Shown here: one piece after another, positions 16,919-25,312 of the stretch
How positions within the stretch are numbered: position 1 is the stretch's first letter
Layout: each line of letters starts with the position of its first letter
Assembly (NCBI RefSeq): GCF_016863335.1
Contig: NZ_BOOR01000050.1
Location: 1 to 64,000, forward strand
DNA from: Planotetraspora thailandica
GTDB taxonomy: Bacteria; Actinomycetota; Actinomycetes; Streptosporangiales; Streptosporangiaceae
Direction: 5' to 3'
Length of the DNA: 64,000 nucleotides
Position numbers and translations under genes: made by a program
Notes under the pieces: model-generated
The model's input: the letters and a program-made list of their open reading frames with translations, nothing else
Database searches by the model: none
What the model was told of the DNA's origin: nothing

Positions 16919-17287
16919 ATGCTTGATCACTTGTCGATTCAGTGCGGAGATCTCGTTAAGAGCGCGGCCTTCTACGACGCTGTTCTGGCGCCGCTCGGCG
17001 GCCGACGGATCATGGAATTCGGTCCAGTCATCGGATACGGCGTTGACCGCCCCACGTTCTGGATTGGTCAGCAGTCGACCGGCGACGGTTTCCGCGAGTC
17101 GCACATCGCTTTCACGGCAACCGACCGCCAGTTCGTCGATGCCTTCTTCGCCGCGGCCATCGGCGCCGGCGCGGAGGTCCTGCATGAGCCGCGAGTCTGG
17201 CCGGAGTACCACCCGGACTACTACGGCGCCTTCGTACGCGATCCCGATGGCAACAACGTCGAGGCAGTCTGCCACCAATCCCGCTGA
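16919..17287 (+). CDS. VOC-family (glyoxalase/bleomycin-resistance fold) protein
   Basis: The 122-residue protein has the two beta-alpha-beta-beta-beta halves of the VOC fold: LDHLSIQCGDLVKSAAFYDA with the N-terminal metal-ligand His3, and later SHIAFTATDRQFVDAFF and YYGAFVRDPDGNNVEAVCH, which carries the C-terminal Glu. Metal-binding residues His3, His60-region and Glu near 117 appear present. Members are dioxygenases, glyoxalases or drug-binding proteins. There is no good ribosome site; the start was set by the fold. Function is not defined further. Confidence 0.82.
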   Translation: MLDHLSIQCGDLVKSAAFYDAVLAPLGGRRIMEFGPVIGYGVDRPTFWIGQQSTGDGFRESHIAFTATDRQFVDAFFAAAIGAGAEVLHEPRVWPEYHPDYYGAFVRDPDGNNVEAVCHQSR

Positions 17288-17289
17288 AC

Positions 17290-17412
17290 TCACCGCTTCG
17301 TCCACGCTCCGGAGCACGCATGCGCGTCCCACCGAACATGCCCTCTTCTGCCGCGATGCGGCACCGGGCTCGCGGCCGGGATCTCGGCCTTGATCACGAC
17401 GCGACGGGTCAT
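17290..17412 (-). pseudogene. Truncated second cistron after the sugar symporter
   Basis: An ATG at 17412 overlaps the symporter stop codon as ATGA, the usual sign of a coupled downstream gene. The frame reads MTRRVVIKAEIPAAS and then loses protein-like character before a stop at 17290. GPH symporters are typically followed by a glycosidase, so this may be the first codons of such a gene whose body was deleted, the junction falling next to the VOC gene end. The identity of the lost gene cannot be read. Confidence 0.4.
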
Positions 17413-18800
17413 CGGTCGCCCTCCGCGGCGGACTCGTTCATGGGGCCGGCGGGCGGCGGCTCGACCGGCGCAGCCGCCACGGGCGGCGTCTCGATCGGGA
17501 CCGAGATGAGTCGCGCCGCGATCGCGCCGATCGCCGTCAGCACGAACGGGTACACGCACAGGTACACCCGGAACGCGAGCCCCGTGTCGGTGCCGGGGTC
17601 GTCGCCCGAGTTGTAGCCGAAGAACACGCCCAGCGATGTGAGCGCGAGTCCCGTCACGATCCCGTTGAGCCGGCTGAAGAAGCCGAATGCGGACAGGAAG
17701 AGCCCTTCCCTGTGCTCCCCGTCGCGCGCGGCGTCGGCGTCCAGCACGCGCGCGACGATGAGGTCGTTCGTTGCGAGCATCCCCGACCACCCGGCACCGA
17801 CGAGCACCCCCGCGGCGATCGCTGTAACGAGGTCGGTGGCGAAGAACAAGGCTGCGAAGCCGGCCGCGAGGACCGCGAAGGCAAGCCGCCAGGTCCACAG
17901 GGCGCCGCGGCGTGCGACGACGCGCGTCCATACCGCGAGGCCGCCCGCCGAGATGAGGATGACGATGCCCTGAAGGTAGAGCGCGTTCTCGACCGGGAGC
18001 CCGAGCGAGTAGCGCACGTAAAGCTGGATGCCCGAGAGTACGAGCGCCATGGCTATGCCGTAACAGGCGCCGGTGAGCCCGACAGTCCAGAACATCGGGT
18101 TGCGCACGATCGACCATACGCTGCGCAGCAGCAGCGGCTGCTCGCGCGTGGAGTAGCGTGGATTCTCGCGCGCGCCGAGCGCCATGATCACGATCACGAC
18201 GAGCGCGACCGCGCCATAGATGATCGCTGTGATCTGGAAGCCTTCGGTGGTTTCCTCGGTGCCGAACACCTTCGTCGTGAGCAACGGGGTGACCGCGAGC
18301 GAGATCACGAGGGCCACGAGCTGGAAGCCCTGGCGCAGACTGTTGGCGACGGCGCGGTCGCGCTCCTGCGGGTACAGCTCGGGGAGCAGCGCGCCGTAGT
18401 TCGCGTTGAGCATCGAGTCGAAGGCCTCGCACAGGATGGCGAACACCGCGAACCAGAGCAGGAGGCCGATGCCCTGCAGAGAGGCTGGCGCCGAGAAGAA
18501 TGCGATCATGCAGGCCGCGAGCATCGGCGCCCCGACGAGCAGCCACGGCCGGCGCCTTCCGAACCGGCTTCGGGTGCGGTCGGAGAGGTGGCCGAGCAGC
18601 GGGTTGTCGAACGCGTCGATGACCGCATATATCACCATGACTACGCCGTAGGCGCGAACGTCGAGCCCGAGGATGTCGACGTAGAAGAGGATCATCGATC
18701 CCTTGATCATGTTGATCGGGATGGAGGTGCCGAACATCCCGATGGCGTAGCGCCATGCGGGAGTCCGCCCCGGGGCGGAGGTCGTACCGGGCTGGGACAC
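17409..18800 (-). CDS. GPH-family sugar:cation symporter (MFS superfamily)
   Basis: This 463-residue inner-membrane carrier has about 12 membrane segments. The GPH signature is clear: INMIKGSMILFYVDILGL, then DAFDNPLLGHLSDRTRSRFGRRRPWLLVGA between segments 2 and 4, and later GAGWSGMLATNDLIVARVLD. Such carriers take up glycosides, oligosaccharides or glucuronides with H+ or Na+. The GTG at 18800 has GGGAGGG upstream. A downstream cistron has been lost (17290-17412), so its substrate partner is missing. A TetR gene lies upstream on the same strand, 176 bases away. Confidence 0.9.
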   Translation of the reverse strand: MSQPGTTSAPGRTPAWRYAIGMFGTSIPINMIKGSMILFYVDILGLDVRAYGVVMVIYAVIDAFDNPLLGHLSDRTRSRFGRRRPWLLVGAPMLAACMIAFFSAPASLQGIGLLLWFAVFAILCEAFDSMLNANYGALLPELYPQERDRAVANSLRQGFQLVALVISLAVTPLLTTKVFGTEETTEGFQITAIIYGAVALVVIVIMALGARENPRYSTREQPLLLRSVWSIVRNPMFWTVGLTGACYGIAMALVLSGIQLYVRYSLGLPVENALYLQGIVILISAGGLAVWTRVVARRGALWTWRLAFAVLAAGFAALFFATDLVTAIAAGVLVGAGWSGMLATNDLIVARVLDADAARDGEHREGLFLSAFGFFSRLNGIVTGLALTSLGVFFGYNSGDDPGTDTGLAFRVYLCVYPFVLTAIGAIAARLISVPIETPPVAAAPVEPPPAGPMNESAAEGDR

Positions 18801-18976
18801 GCGATCACCCTCCCTGCGACGCCGACGCTGTGCGCGGCGTCACCTTCGCACGCGAAGGAGAACAGCAGGTGAAGCGGAGTCGTGCCGCGCCCGATGTCGA
18901 TCGCCGGCCCGGCCTCGGCGGCTGACCTGGCGCCGATTGCCCTGTTCCCGTGGCCGCCGGGCAAGGAAGGCGCTGA

Positions 18977-19642
18977 TCAGCCCTCGCCGGGCCCGCCGGC
19001 ACGTTCGAGCAGCGCGTCCGCGAGGGTGCGCGCCAGCCAGTCCCGGCACTCGGAGAAGCTCCAGCCGCAGACGTCGGTGAGCCGCTCGAACAGTTCGATC
19101 GAGGTCAGGGCGTAGATCTGATCGGCGGCCCGGTCGACGGACAACCCGGCGCGCAGGAAACCGGTCGCGGCCAGGTGCTCGGCAGGTTCTCGGCTGCCGG
19201 TCCGCCGCTGCTGTTCCGTGCCGGCCATCAGGTCGGTGAGGCCGCCGGCCGCCGCGGCGGATCGCAGTACTCGGTGCACCGGGCCGATCCGTTCGTAGAT
19301 GCCCACGGCCATCTCCGCGAACAGCGCCAGCTTCCGCACCGGGTTCGGCTCGGCGATGATCGCCTGGACCTGCGACCGCGCGCTCTGCGGGATGAGCCGG
19401 CCATCGCCGGCGAGAGTCACGTCATAGACCAGCTTGGCGAGCCCGGGTTTCCCGCCGGGGCAGGCCGAGTAGAGCGTTTGTACGGCGACTCCGGCGGCCT
19501 GTGCCACGTCGGCCATGGTCGTGGCGGAGTACCCGCGCTCCAGCATCAGGGCGCGGGCGGCGTCGGCGATCCGCTGGCGGGTCGCCTCGGCGTGCTCCCG
19601 CCGCAGATTGCTCTGGTATCGCCGCCTGGTCTGTTCGCTCAT
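18977..19642 (-). CDS. TetR-family transcriptional regulator
   Basis: The 221-residue protein has a TetR helix-turn-helix at residues about 20-65: TRQRIADAARALMLERGY, TTMADVAQAAGVAVQTLY. The C-terminal part resembles actinobacterial TetR proteins with a long ligand domain (VRKLALFAEMAVGIYERIG, LTSIELFERLTDVCGWS). The ATG at 19642 was taken; another in-frame ATG three codons upstream is possible, as no strong ribosome site separates them. It diverges from a DUF1772 membrane protein, with a TAGAA-N4-TTCTA repeat between them, so that gene is the likely target. Confidence 0.87.
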   Translation of the reverse strand: MSEQTRRRYQSNLRREHAEATRQRIADAARALMLERGYSATTMADVAQAAGVAVQTLYSACPGGKPGLAKLVYDVTLAGDGRLIPQSARSQVQAIIAEPNPVRKLALFAEMAVGIYERIGPVHRVLRSAAAAGGLTDLMAGTEQQRRTGSREPAEHLAATGFLRAGLSVDRAADQIYALTSIELFERLTDVCGWSFSECRDWLARTLADALLERAGGPGEG

Positions 19643-19668
19643 CGCGACCATCGTGCCAGACAATTGAC

Positions 19669-19682
19669 TAGAACGTCTTCTA
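19669..19682. promoter_or_regulatory. Inverted repeat TAGAA-N4-TTCTA between TetR and DUF1772 genes
   Basis: Five-base arms with a 4-base spacer lie in the divergent gap; related half-sites (TCATTCTAGA) follow within 25 bases. This is an operator-type arrangement for the TetR protein, inferred from position and symmetry only. Confidence 0.5.
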
Positions 19683-19736
19683 ATGAAAGCATCTCATTCT
19701 AGAGATGCTCGGATATCGACCCGGAAGGTCGGAACG

Positions 19737-20264
19737 ATGCCTTCACTGCTGCTGACGATCACCCGCCCGGCGGCGACGTTGCTGGTCGGCCTTTTCGCCG
19801 GAGGCACCGTCTTCATACTGCTCGCGCCCTCGCTGACCCGCCTGCCGGCCGCCTCGTACGTGCCGTACTGGCAGGCGCTGAACACCGACTACGGCCGGGC
19901 CATGCCGCCGCTGCTGCTCAGCGCCCTCGCCCTGCTCGCGGTCACGTCGGTCCTGTCCTATCGGCACGGCGCGCTCGTCTTCGGGCTCAGCGTCGCAGCG
20001 GCGCTCCTGGTGATCGCCGTCATCATCCTCACCGTGACCCAGATGGATCCGCTCAACCGCCTCGCCGACTCCTGGACCGCCGACCAACCGCCCTCCGACT
20101 TTGCGGACATCCGCCGGCACTGGTGGGGCCTGCACACCGTCCGGACCGCGCTGGCGATGCTGGCCTTCGCCGCGCTCCTGGTCGCGCAGGCGGCCGACCG
20201 GGGCAGCAGCGGTGGCGCCACCACGGCGCAGCAGACGGCGGCAGGGGCGACCGTCCGCGCCTGA
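19737..20264 (+). CDS. DUF1772 (anthrone oxygenase-like) membrane protein
   Basis: The 175-residue protein has four hydrophobic segments (TRPAATLLVGLFAGGTVFI, MPPLLLSALALLAVTSVL, LVFGLSVAAALLVIAVIIL, VRTALAMLAFAALLVAQ) and a middle loop with PLNRLADSW and RRHWWGLHTVRT, the DUF1772 pattern. Relatives include anthrone oxygenases of polyketide clusters and many uncharacterised actinobacterial proteins. The ATG at 19737 is the first with a plausible ribosome site (GGAAGG). It is controlled, by position, by the divergent TetR gene. Confidence 0.82.
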   Translation: MPSLLLTITRPAATLLVGLFAGGTVFILLAPSLTRLPAASYVPYWQALNTDYGRAMPPLLLSALALLAVTSVLSYRHGALVFGLSVAAALLVIAVIILTVTQMDPLNRLADSWTADQPPSDFADIRRHWWGLHTVRTALAMLAFAALLVAQAADRGSSGGATTAQQTAAGATVRA

Positions 20265-20353
20265 CCCGATCGGGACGCATCACGCGGAGCTCGCGGGCTA
20301 TGCACGCCAGGCGGCTCCGGAGCCATGCCGGGGAATCGAGGGCCATACGGTCC

Positions 20354-20812
20354 TCAGTCCTTGCCGCGGCCGAGCTGGAGATCGGCGACCTTGTGGAAGA
20401 TCCGCTTGAATTCGTCGTAGGCCTGCTCGCCCACCACCAGCGCGTGCCGCCGCTCGATGTCGGCCATGATGGCGTCGGAGACGGACATCATGTCCAGCCC
20501 GAGATCTGTGGGCACGATCAGCTTGGCCCGCCGGTCCTCCGGGTCGGGCTCGCGCCGTACGTATCCGAGTTCGGCGAGCTCGTCGACGAGCGTTCCGATG
20601 ACCTGCTTGTGCTGGCCTGACTGGTGGGCCAGGTCGGTGGCCCGGCTGCCCTCCGCGTCGAGGTAGGCCATCACCGCGCCATGCCGGGGCCGCACCCGGG
20701 GATGCCCCCTCAGGCCGAGAGTCTCGAACATCTCCTTCTGCACACTGAAAAGGACCCGACTGGTGAGTATGCCCAAGTCGGGGCTCTCCTCCTTGCGTGT
20801 GCTGCGTCGCAT
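20354..20812 (-). CDS. MarR-family transcriptional regulator
   Basis: The 152-residue protein has the MarR winged helix: RPRHGAVMAYLDAEGSRATD, LAHQSGQHKQVIGTLVDELAELGYVRREPDPEDRRAKL, with the DxR wing motif. Long helices at both ends form the dimer interface. The ATG at 20812 has GGAGGGG 8 bases upstream; the ATG at 20839 would place that site inside the gene. It diverges from an SGNH hydrolase gene. TTGACTATCAA in the gap recurs with one change before the NmrA gene at 22304, which suggests both promoters respond to this protein. Confidence 0.88.
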   Translation of the reverse strand: MRRSTRKEESPDLGILTSRVLFSVQKEMFETLGLRGHPRVRPRHGAVMAYLDAEGSRATDLAHQSGQHKQVIGTLVDELAELGYVRREPDPEDRRAKLIVPTDLGLDMMSVSDAIMADIERRHALVVGEQAYDEFKRIFHKVADLQLGRGKD

Positions 20813-20844
20813 CAGGTCATCCCCTCCACAATTCGTCACTGATA

Positions 20845-20868
20845 TTGACTATCAATTATGTTGACTAT
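20845..20868. promoter_or_regulatory. TTGACTAT direct repeats and TTGACTATCAA box in the MarR/SGNH gap
   Basis: TTGACTATCAA (20845-20855) is a near palindrome (TTGA-N3-TCAA), and its first 8 bases are repeated at 20861-20868, 16 bases on. A sister box, TTGACAATCAA, lies at 22239. The spacing suggests a MarR operator over divergent promoters. Confidence 0.55.
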
Positions 20869-21004
20869 ACCGTGTGCATCGCCACTGCGTGCCGGCTTCA
20901 GCCACGGCGACCACACCGCCCTCATCTGGAGCGGCACGATCTTCGACCTCAGATGACGCCGGCGACTTCTGCGCGGCGCGCGACCTGCAGGATTGGACTC
21001 GCAG

Positions 21005-22144
21005 ATGAATTCGGATCAGCGCTGGTCGGTGGGGCATCGAGCCGCACTGGTCAGCTCGTACGACACGCTCGCATTCGTCCCCGCCCGGCGGTTCCACGAC
21101 GAGACGTTCCGGCAGATCATCCATTTGCACCGCGGCGGCTCCGGTTTGCGCCTGCATCTGTCCAACCGTTTCGGCGAAGAACCGCTTGTCGTCGGCGAAC
21201 TGCGGGTGGCCGCCCACACGGGCGGAGGAAGCATCGCGGTGCCGACCGACACAGTGGTGACCTTCGGCGGCGCGAAGTTCGTGACGATCCCGGCGGGGGA
21301 GTCCGTCGTGACCGACCCGGTGAACTTCGCCCCAGAGGACGACTCCGAACTGGCCGTCAGCCTCTACATGCCAGGTTCTACCGGCCTGGCCACCTTTCAC
21401 CCCTTTGCGCTCCAGACCGGCTATGTGACCAGCGGCAACACCGCCGCAGAGAAGCAGACGCCGAATGCGGATGAGATCGGCTCATTGTTCTGGATCGCCG
21501 GTGTGGACGTCCTCGGTCCCGGCGCGCACACACCTGTCGTCGTCGCCTTCGGCGACTCGCTGACCGACGGCACCGGCACTACTTCCGGCGCCAACCGGCG
21601 CTATCCCGACCACCTGTCCCGGCGGCTGGGCGTCCCGGTGCTGAATCTCGGCATCAGTGGCAACCGGCTGCTGCGCGACGGCGCCGGCGAGGCGGGCTTG
21701 ACCCGGTTCCAGCGTGACGCGCTGGACGTGCCCGGTGTCTCGCACGTCATCATCGAGCTGGGCACCAATGACATCGGACTGGCCACAATGGACGGCCGGC
21801 CCCGGCCGGAGGCACGGGAGATCGTCGACGGCCTGTACGCCCTGGCCCGCCGTGCCAGGGCGGCCGGAGTCGTCCCGATCGGCGCGACGCTCCCGCCCAC
21901 CGAAGGCGCCGTCTACGAGGGTTTTCACACAGCCCAGGGCGACCGGGTCCGGGACGAGGTCAACGCCTGGATACGTGGCACCGCGGAGTTCGCGGCGGTG
22001 CTGGACATCGACGCCGCCCTGCGTGACCCGTCCCGTCCCACGCGCTATGACCCCGGCCTGGACAGCGGCGACCACCTGCACCCTAACGATGCGGGCGCGG
22101 CCGCAATGGCCCAGGCGATCAGTGCCGCGGTGTTCGCCCGGTAG
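21005..22144 (+). CDS. SGNH/GDSL-family hydrolase
   Basis: The 379-residue protein has an N-terminal beta-rich domain (about 1-165) and a C-terminal SGNH esterase domain. Block I is VAFGDSLTDGTG with the nucleophile Ser, block II has the Gly in NLGISGNRLL, block III is ELGTNDIG with Asn, and block V is DSGDHLHPNDAG with the catalytic Asp and His. The two-domain layout matches secreted rhamnogalacturonan-acetylesterase-like or lipase-like actinobacterial enzymes, but no signal peptide is visible here. The ATG at 21005 was chosen over the TTG at 20993. It diverges from the MarR gene and precedes the NmrA operon. Confidence 0.9.
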   Translation: MNSDQRWSVGHRAALVSSYDTLAFVPARRFHDETFRQIIHLHRGGSGLRLHLSNRFGEEPLVVGELRVAAHTGGGSIAVPTDTVVTFGGAKFVTIPAGESVVTDPVNFAPEDDSELAVSLYMPGSTGLATFHPFALQTGYVTSGNTAAEKQTPNADEIGSLFWIAGVDVLGPGAHTPVVVAFGDSLTDGTGTTSGANRRYPDHLSRRLGVPVLNLGISGNRLLRDGAGEAGLTRFQRDALDVPGVSHVIIELGTNDIGLATMDGRPRPEAREIVDGLYALARRARAAGVVPIGATLPPTEGAVYEGFHTAQGDRVRDEVNAWIRGTAEFAAVLDIDAALRDPSRPTRYDPGLDSGDHLHPNDAGAAAMAQAISAAVFAR

Positions 22145-22238
22145 CGGACTAGATCTATTTCGGGCCCGGTCGTCCGTGGCCGTACGAACTCCCTCCCATG
22201 CTGCGAGGCGCGTTCGGCGGGCAAAGTAGTAAGTAAGT

Positions 22239-22249
22239 TTGACAATCAA
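22239..22249. promoter_or_regulatory. TTGACAATCAA box before the NmrA operon
   Basis: An 11-base near palindrome that differs at one base from the box at 20845 beside the MarR gene. It lies 54 bases upstream of the NmrA start, near an AT-rich stretch that could be the promoter. Control by the MarR protein is inferred. Confidence 0.5.
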
Positions 22250-22303
22250 GATTAGTGACTTATTATCGACGTGTAGCACTGCTGCTGAACAACGAGGAGA
22301 GAC

Positions 22304-23245
22304 ATGAACAGCAAGAGAGTCATCGCGGTAGTGGGCGCCACGGGCGCTCAGGGCGGCGCCACCGTGCGGGCGCTGCTCGATGACGGGGAGTTCGCGGTCC
22401 GGGCGCTGACTCGCGACCCGCAGTCCCCGGCGGCGCGGCAACTGGCCGACCTGGGTGCCGAAGTCGTCCAGGCCGACCTCTACGACCTTCCGAGCTTGAT
22501 CCGCGCGTTCGACGACGCCCACGGGACCTTCCTGGTCACGCCCTTCTGGAACCACCTGTCGGCGGAGAAGGAGCTCGAAGAGGTCCGCAACCTCATCGCG
22601 GCGGCGAAGGCGACGAAGGTGAGCCACGTAGTCTGGTCGACGCTGGAGGACACGAGGGACGCCATCGACCTTGAGGATCCTCGGATGCCGATCCTCGACG
22701 CGAAGTACAAGGTTCCGCACTTCGACGTCAAGGGCGCTGAGGCGGACCGGCTCTTCGCCGAAGCGGATCTTCCGACGACCTACCTGCGTGTGTCCTTCTA
22801 CTGGGACAACCTGCTCACGGCGTGGCTGCCGAAACGCGACGAGGACGGAACCCCCGTGCTGGCGTTGCCGGTGGGGGACAGCCCGGTCGCCGGAATCGCC
22901 GCCACCGACATCGGCAAGTCCGTTGTCGGGATCTTCCACCGGCCGGCGGAGTTCGTCGGCCGCACGATCGGCGTCGCCGGTGAGTACCTCACCGGAGAGC
23001 AGATCGCGGAGTCATTCAGCGAGGTCCTCGGCGAGCCCGTCGTCTTCCGGCCCATGCCGTACGAAGACGTGCGCAACCTCGGCTTCCCGGGGGCCGTGGA
23101 GATCGGAAACATGTTCCAGTACTACGGGGAATTCTCCGAGGCGTACACCGGAGCCCGCGATCTGGAGATCACACGCGACCTGGACCCGAGCGTGCAGACG
23201 CTCACTGAATTTCTGGCCGACCACAAAGACGAACTCTCTGTGTGA
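22304..23245 (+). CDS. NmrA/HSCARG-family NAD(P)-binding protein
   Basis: The 313-residue protein starts VIAVVGATGAQGGATVRALL, the NmrA-type loop GATGxQG, and continues with VRALTRDPQSPAARQLADLG and a later HVVWSTLEDT in place of the SDR active site. The segment YLTGEQIAESFSEVLGEPV is typical of the family C-terminal substrate part. NmrA-like proteins sense NADPH/NADP or act as reductases. GAGGAGAG precedes the ATG. It leads a run with an ABM-like protein and a quinone reductase, and has a MarR-type box upstream, as expected for quinone or electrophile detoxification. Confidence 0.88.
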   Translation: MNSKRVIAVVGATGAQGGATVRALLDDGEFAVRALTRDPQSPAARQLADLGAEVVQADLYDLPSLIRAFDDAHGTFLVTPFWNHLSAEKELEEVRNLIAAAKATKVSHVVWSTLEDTRDAIDLEDPRMPILDAKYKVPHFDVKGAEADRLFAEADLPTTYLRVSFYWDNLLTAWLPKRDEDGTPVLALPVGDSPVAGIAATDIGKSVVGIFHRPAEFVGRTIGVAGEYLTGEQIAESFSEVLGEPVVFRPMPYEDVRNLGFPGAVEIGNMFQYYGEFSEAYTGARDLEITRDLDPSVQTLTEFLADHKDELSV

Positions 23246-23260
23246 GACATCGGGGGAGAC

Positions 23261-23560
23261 ATGCAAACAGTAGAGATCACGCGATTCCGAGTAGCCGCTG
23301 CGAACGCGGAAGCGCTGTACGCGGCACGTCCCGCCATGATCCGCGATTTCCAGGCGGATCGAAGCGGCTTCCTCGACGCCCGGCTCATTCGGGTCTCCGA
23401 GGAGGAGTGGGTCGACATCGTCTTCTGGCGAAGCAGCCAGGACTTCGCCGAGTCGCGCGCCAAGGGCGGGAATCTGCCGGGCATCCAGGCCTTCTTCGCA
23501 CTGATCGATGAGCTGGTCAGCTCCGAAGAGGGCGAGGCCCGCGAGGAGATGAACGGATGA
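23261..23560 (+). CDS. Small ferredoxin-fold (ABM/DUF-type) protein
   Basis: The 99-residue protein begins TVEITRFRVAAANAEALYAA and continues DFQADRSGFLDARLIRVSEEEWVDIVFWRSSQDF, the strand-helix-strand pattern of dimeric alpha/beta-barrel proteins such as antibiotic-biosynthesis monooxygenases. In that superfamily these small enzymes oxidise quinols or aromatics without cofactor, though many are uncharacterised. It lies 15 bases after the NmrA gene and overlaps the start of the quinone reductase by ATGA, so it belongs to a three-gene operon. Confidence 0.78.
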   Translation: MQTVEITRFRVAAANAEALYAARPAMIRDFQADRSGFLDARLIRVSEEEWVDIVFWRSSQDFAESRAKGGNLPGIQAFFALIDELVSSEEGEAREEMNG

Positions 23561-24534
23561 TGCGTGCCGCATGGTACGAACGGCAGGGGCCGGCCCGCAC
23601 CGTGCTACAGGTCGGCGAGATGGACACCCCGCAACCGCGACCCGGTGAGCTGCGCGTACGGGTGGCCGCGTCCGGAGTACACGCCGGCGACCTCGGCAAG
23701 CGCGCAGGCGCGTTCGGTCCGATGCCGTTCCCGCGCGTCGTCCCGCACGGTGACGGCGCCGGCGTGGTCGACGCGGTCGGCGCCGGTGTCCACCAGGGCC
23801 GGATAGGGCAACGAGTCTGGGTCTACCTGGCTCAGTCCTATCGGCCGTACGGCACCGCGGCGGAATTCACCGTGGTACCGGCTGAGCATGCCGTGCCGAT
23901 TCCCGACGGTGTTTCCTTCCGCTCCGTGGCCGCGCTCGGCATTCCGGGGATCACCGCCCACCGGGCGATCTTCGCCGACGGGCCCGTGAACGGCGCTCGC
24001 GTTCTGGTGACGGGCGCTCTCGGCGCCGTGGGACGAGCCGCTGTGGCGGTCGCCCGCCGCGGAGGAGCCACGGTCATCGCCTCCGTGCGACACAGCCACC
24101 AGATCAAGGAAGCCCTCGCTGCTGGAGCGCACCACGCCGTTGCGGCCGGTGGAGACTTCGCGAGCCGCGTACTGGAAGAAACCGGCAACGAACCCATCGA
24201 TCGGGTTGCGGACATGGCTTTCGACACCGGCATCGACGTGTATGCGGACCTGCTGCAGACCGGCGGCGTGATCGCGACGTACGCGACGGCCGATGCCCGG
24301 CCCGAGATCCCGTACTGGCCGCTGGCCTTCAAGAACATCAGCATCCGGCTGATCAGCAACGACGACTTCCCGCAGCGGGCGAACGAGGAGGCGGCCGCCG
24401 AGCTCACTGCGGCGATCGCCGCCGGCGACCTCGAACTCCCCGTCGGAGGACACTTTCCGCTGGAGCGAATCGTCGGCGCGCACGAGGCCGCGGAGCAGTC
24501 CCATGAAGGAAGCCGGTTCATCATCGAGCTCTGA
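23557..24534 (+). CDS. Zinc-independent quinone oxidoreductase (MDR superfamily)
   Basis: The 325-residue protein has the MDR layout: a GroES-like N-terminal domain (LRVRVAASGVHAGDLGKRAG, PHGDGAGVVDAVGAGV) without the zinc cysteines, and a Rossmann domain with VLVTGALGAVGRAAVAVARR, the AxxGxxG loop of quinone oxidoreductases. The rest matches QorA-type NADPH:quinone reductases (FKNISIRLISNDDFP, ELPVGGHFPLERIVGAHEAAE). Its start overlaps the preceding stop. With the NmrA and ABM-like genes it likely forms a quinone/electrophile detoxifying set under MarR control. Confidence 0.9.
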   Translation: MMRAAWYERQGPARTVLQVGEMDTPQPRPGELRVRVAASGVHAGDLGKRAGAFGPMPFPRVVPHGDGAGVVDAVGAGVHQGRIGQRVWVYLAQSYRPYGTAAEFTVVPAEHAVPIPDGVSFRSVAALGIPGITAHRAIFADGPVNGARVLVTGALGAVGRAAVAVARRGGATVIASVRHSHQIKEALAAGAHHAVAAGGDFASRVLEETGNEPIDRVADMAFDTGIDVYADLLQTGGVIATYATADARPEIPYWPLAFKNISIRLISNDDFPQRANEEAAAELTAAIAAGDLELPVGGHFPLERIVGAHEAAEQSHEGSRFIIEL

Positions 24535-24601
24535 TGCCGCAGCAGCTCTCGGCGCGTATTCAGTCGATCGTTTCGCTGAGGTCGGTACAAGGGCGAGTTT
24601 G

Positions 24602-25312
24602 TCAGGCTGTGATTCCGATGGGAGTGATGGCCAGCTTGTCCTCGCACGGCTGGATCGAGTGTCGTACCGGGATCGCTGCTTGGTCGCCGAAAACGCTGAT
24701 CATGACCACGTATGGGGGGTCAAGGGGGCCGCCCACACAGGCCATTGACAAACGATCGTTCCACAGCACGGAGAAGGGTTCGTACTCGCCAGGATCCACG
24801 ACGTACGTCTGCGCGGTTGCGAGGTGCAGTCGCTCGACGTGGCCGCGTATGGTCGTGTGGTCCGGAGGACAGTCTGGACCGCCGCTATCCATGCAAATGA
24901 TGTCGAAGCCGCGCATGGTGAAACCGGCCCAGCCTTCGAGCGTGCAGGCGGTCGGCGATCGGTTGGTCAGCTTGTAATCGCTGGCGAAGTCCCACCCGGC
25001 GACTGTGGACGGGTCGCGGGTGGTTGTTGGGGTGACTCGCAGGTCTGCCGCCCGGCATCTACGGGTCGACGGGGACGCCGAGTGGCGAGATGGCTGCGGC
25101 GATGGGCTGGCTGCCGTCGGTGGCGTGCTTGGGCGAGTCATATCTGGTCGGCTCGGGACGGCGGACGGGTTGCCCAGGGCTGCCGGTGCGGTGCGCACGG
25201 CACAGCCGGACAGGCAACTCGCTGCCGACTCTGGCATCAGTGTCGCTGTGCTACAGCCTGACAGGAAGACCGCTGCCAGCACTGCGGCGACGAACGATTT
25301 CCGGGATGCCAT
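24602..25312 (-). CDS. Secreted lipoprotein with a DUF4232-like domain
   Basis: The 236-residue protein has a lipoprotein signal: KSFVAAVLAAVFLSGC, with lipobox LSGC placing the lipidated Cys near residue 19. A Pro/Ser/Thr-rich spacer follows (about 45-85). The globular end has a DUF4232-like pattern: CRAADLRVT, then KLTNRSPTACTLEGWAGFTM, and late YEPFSVLWND and CVGGPLDPP. It should be anchored on the outer face of the membrane. The ATG at 25312 was chosen over an upstream TTG because the signal starts there. Function unknown. Confidence 0.8.
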   Translation of the reverse strand: MASRKSFVAAVLAAVFLSGCSTATLMPESAASCLSGCAVRTAPAALGNPSAVPSRPDMTRPSTPPTAASPSPQPSRHSASPSTRRCRAADLRVTPTTTRDPSTVAGWDFASDYKLTNRSPTACTLEGWAGFTMRGFDIICMDSGGPDCPPDHTTIRGHVERLHLATAQTYVVDPGEYEPFSVLWNDRLSMACVGGPLDPPYVVMISVFGDQAAIPVRHSIQPCEDKLAITPIGITA

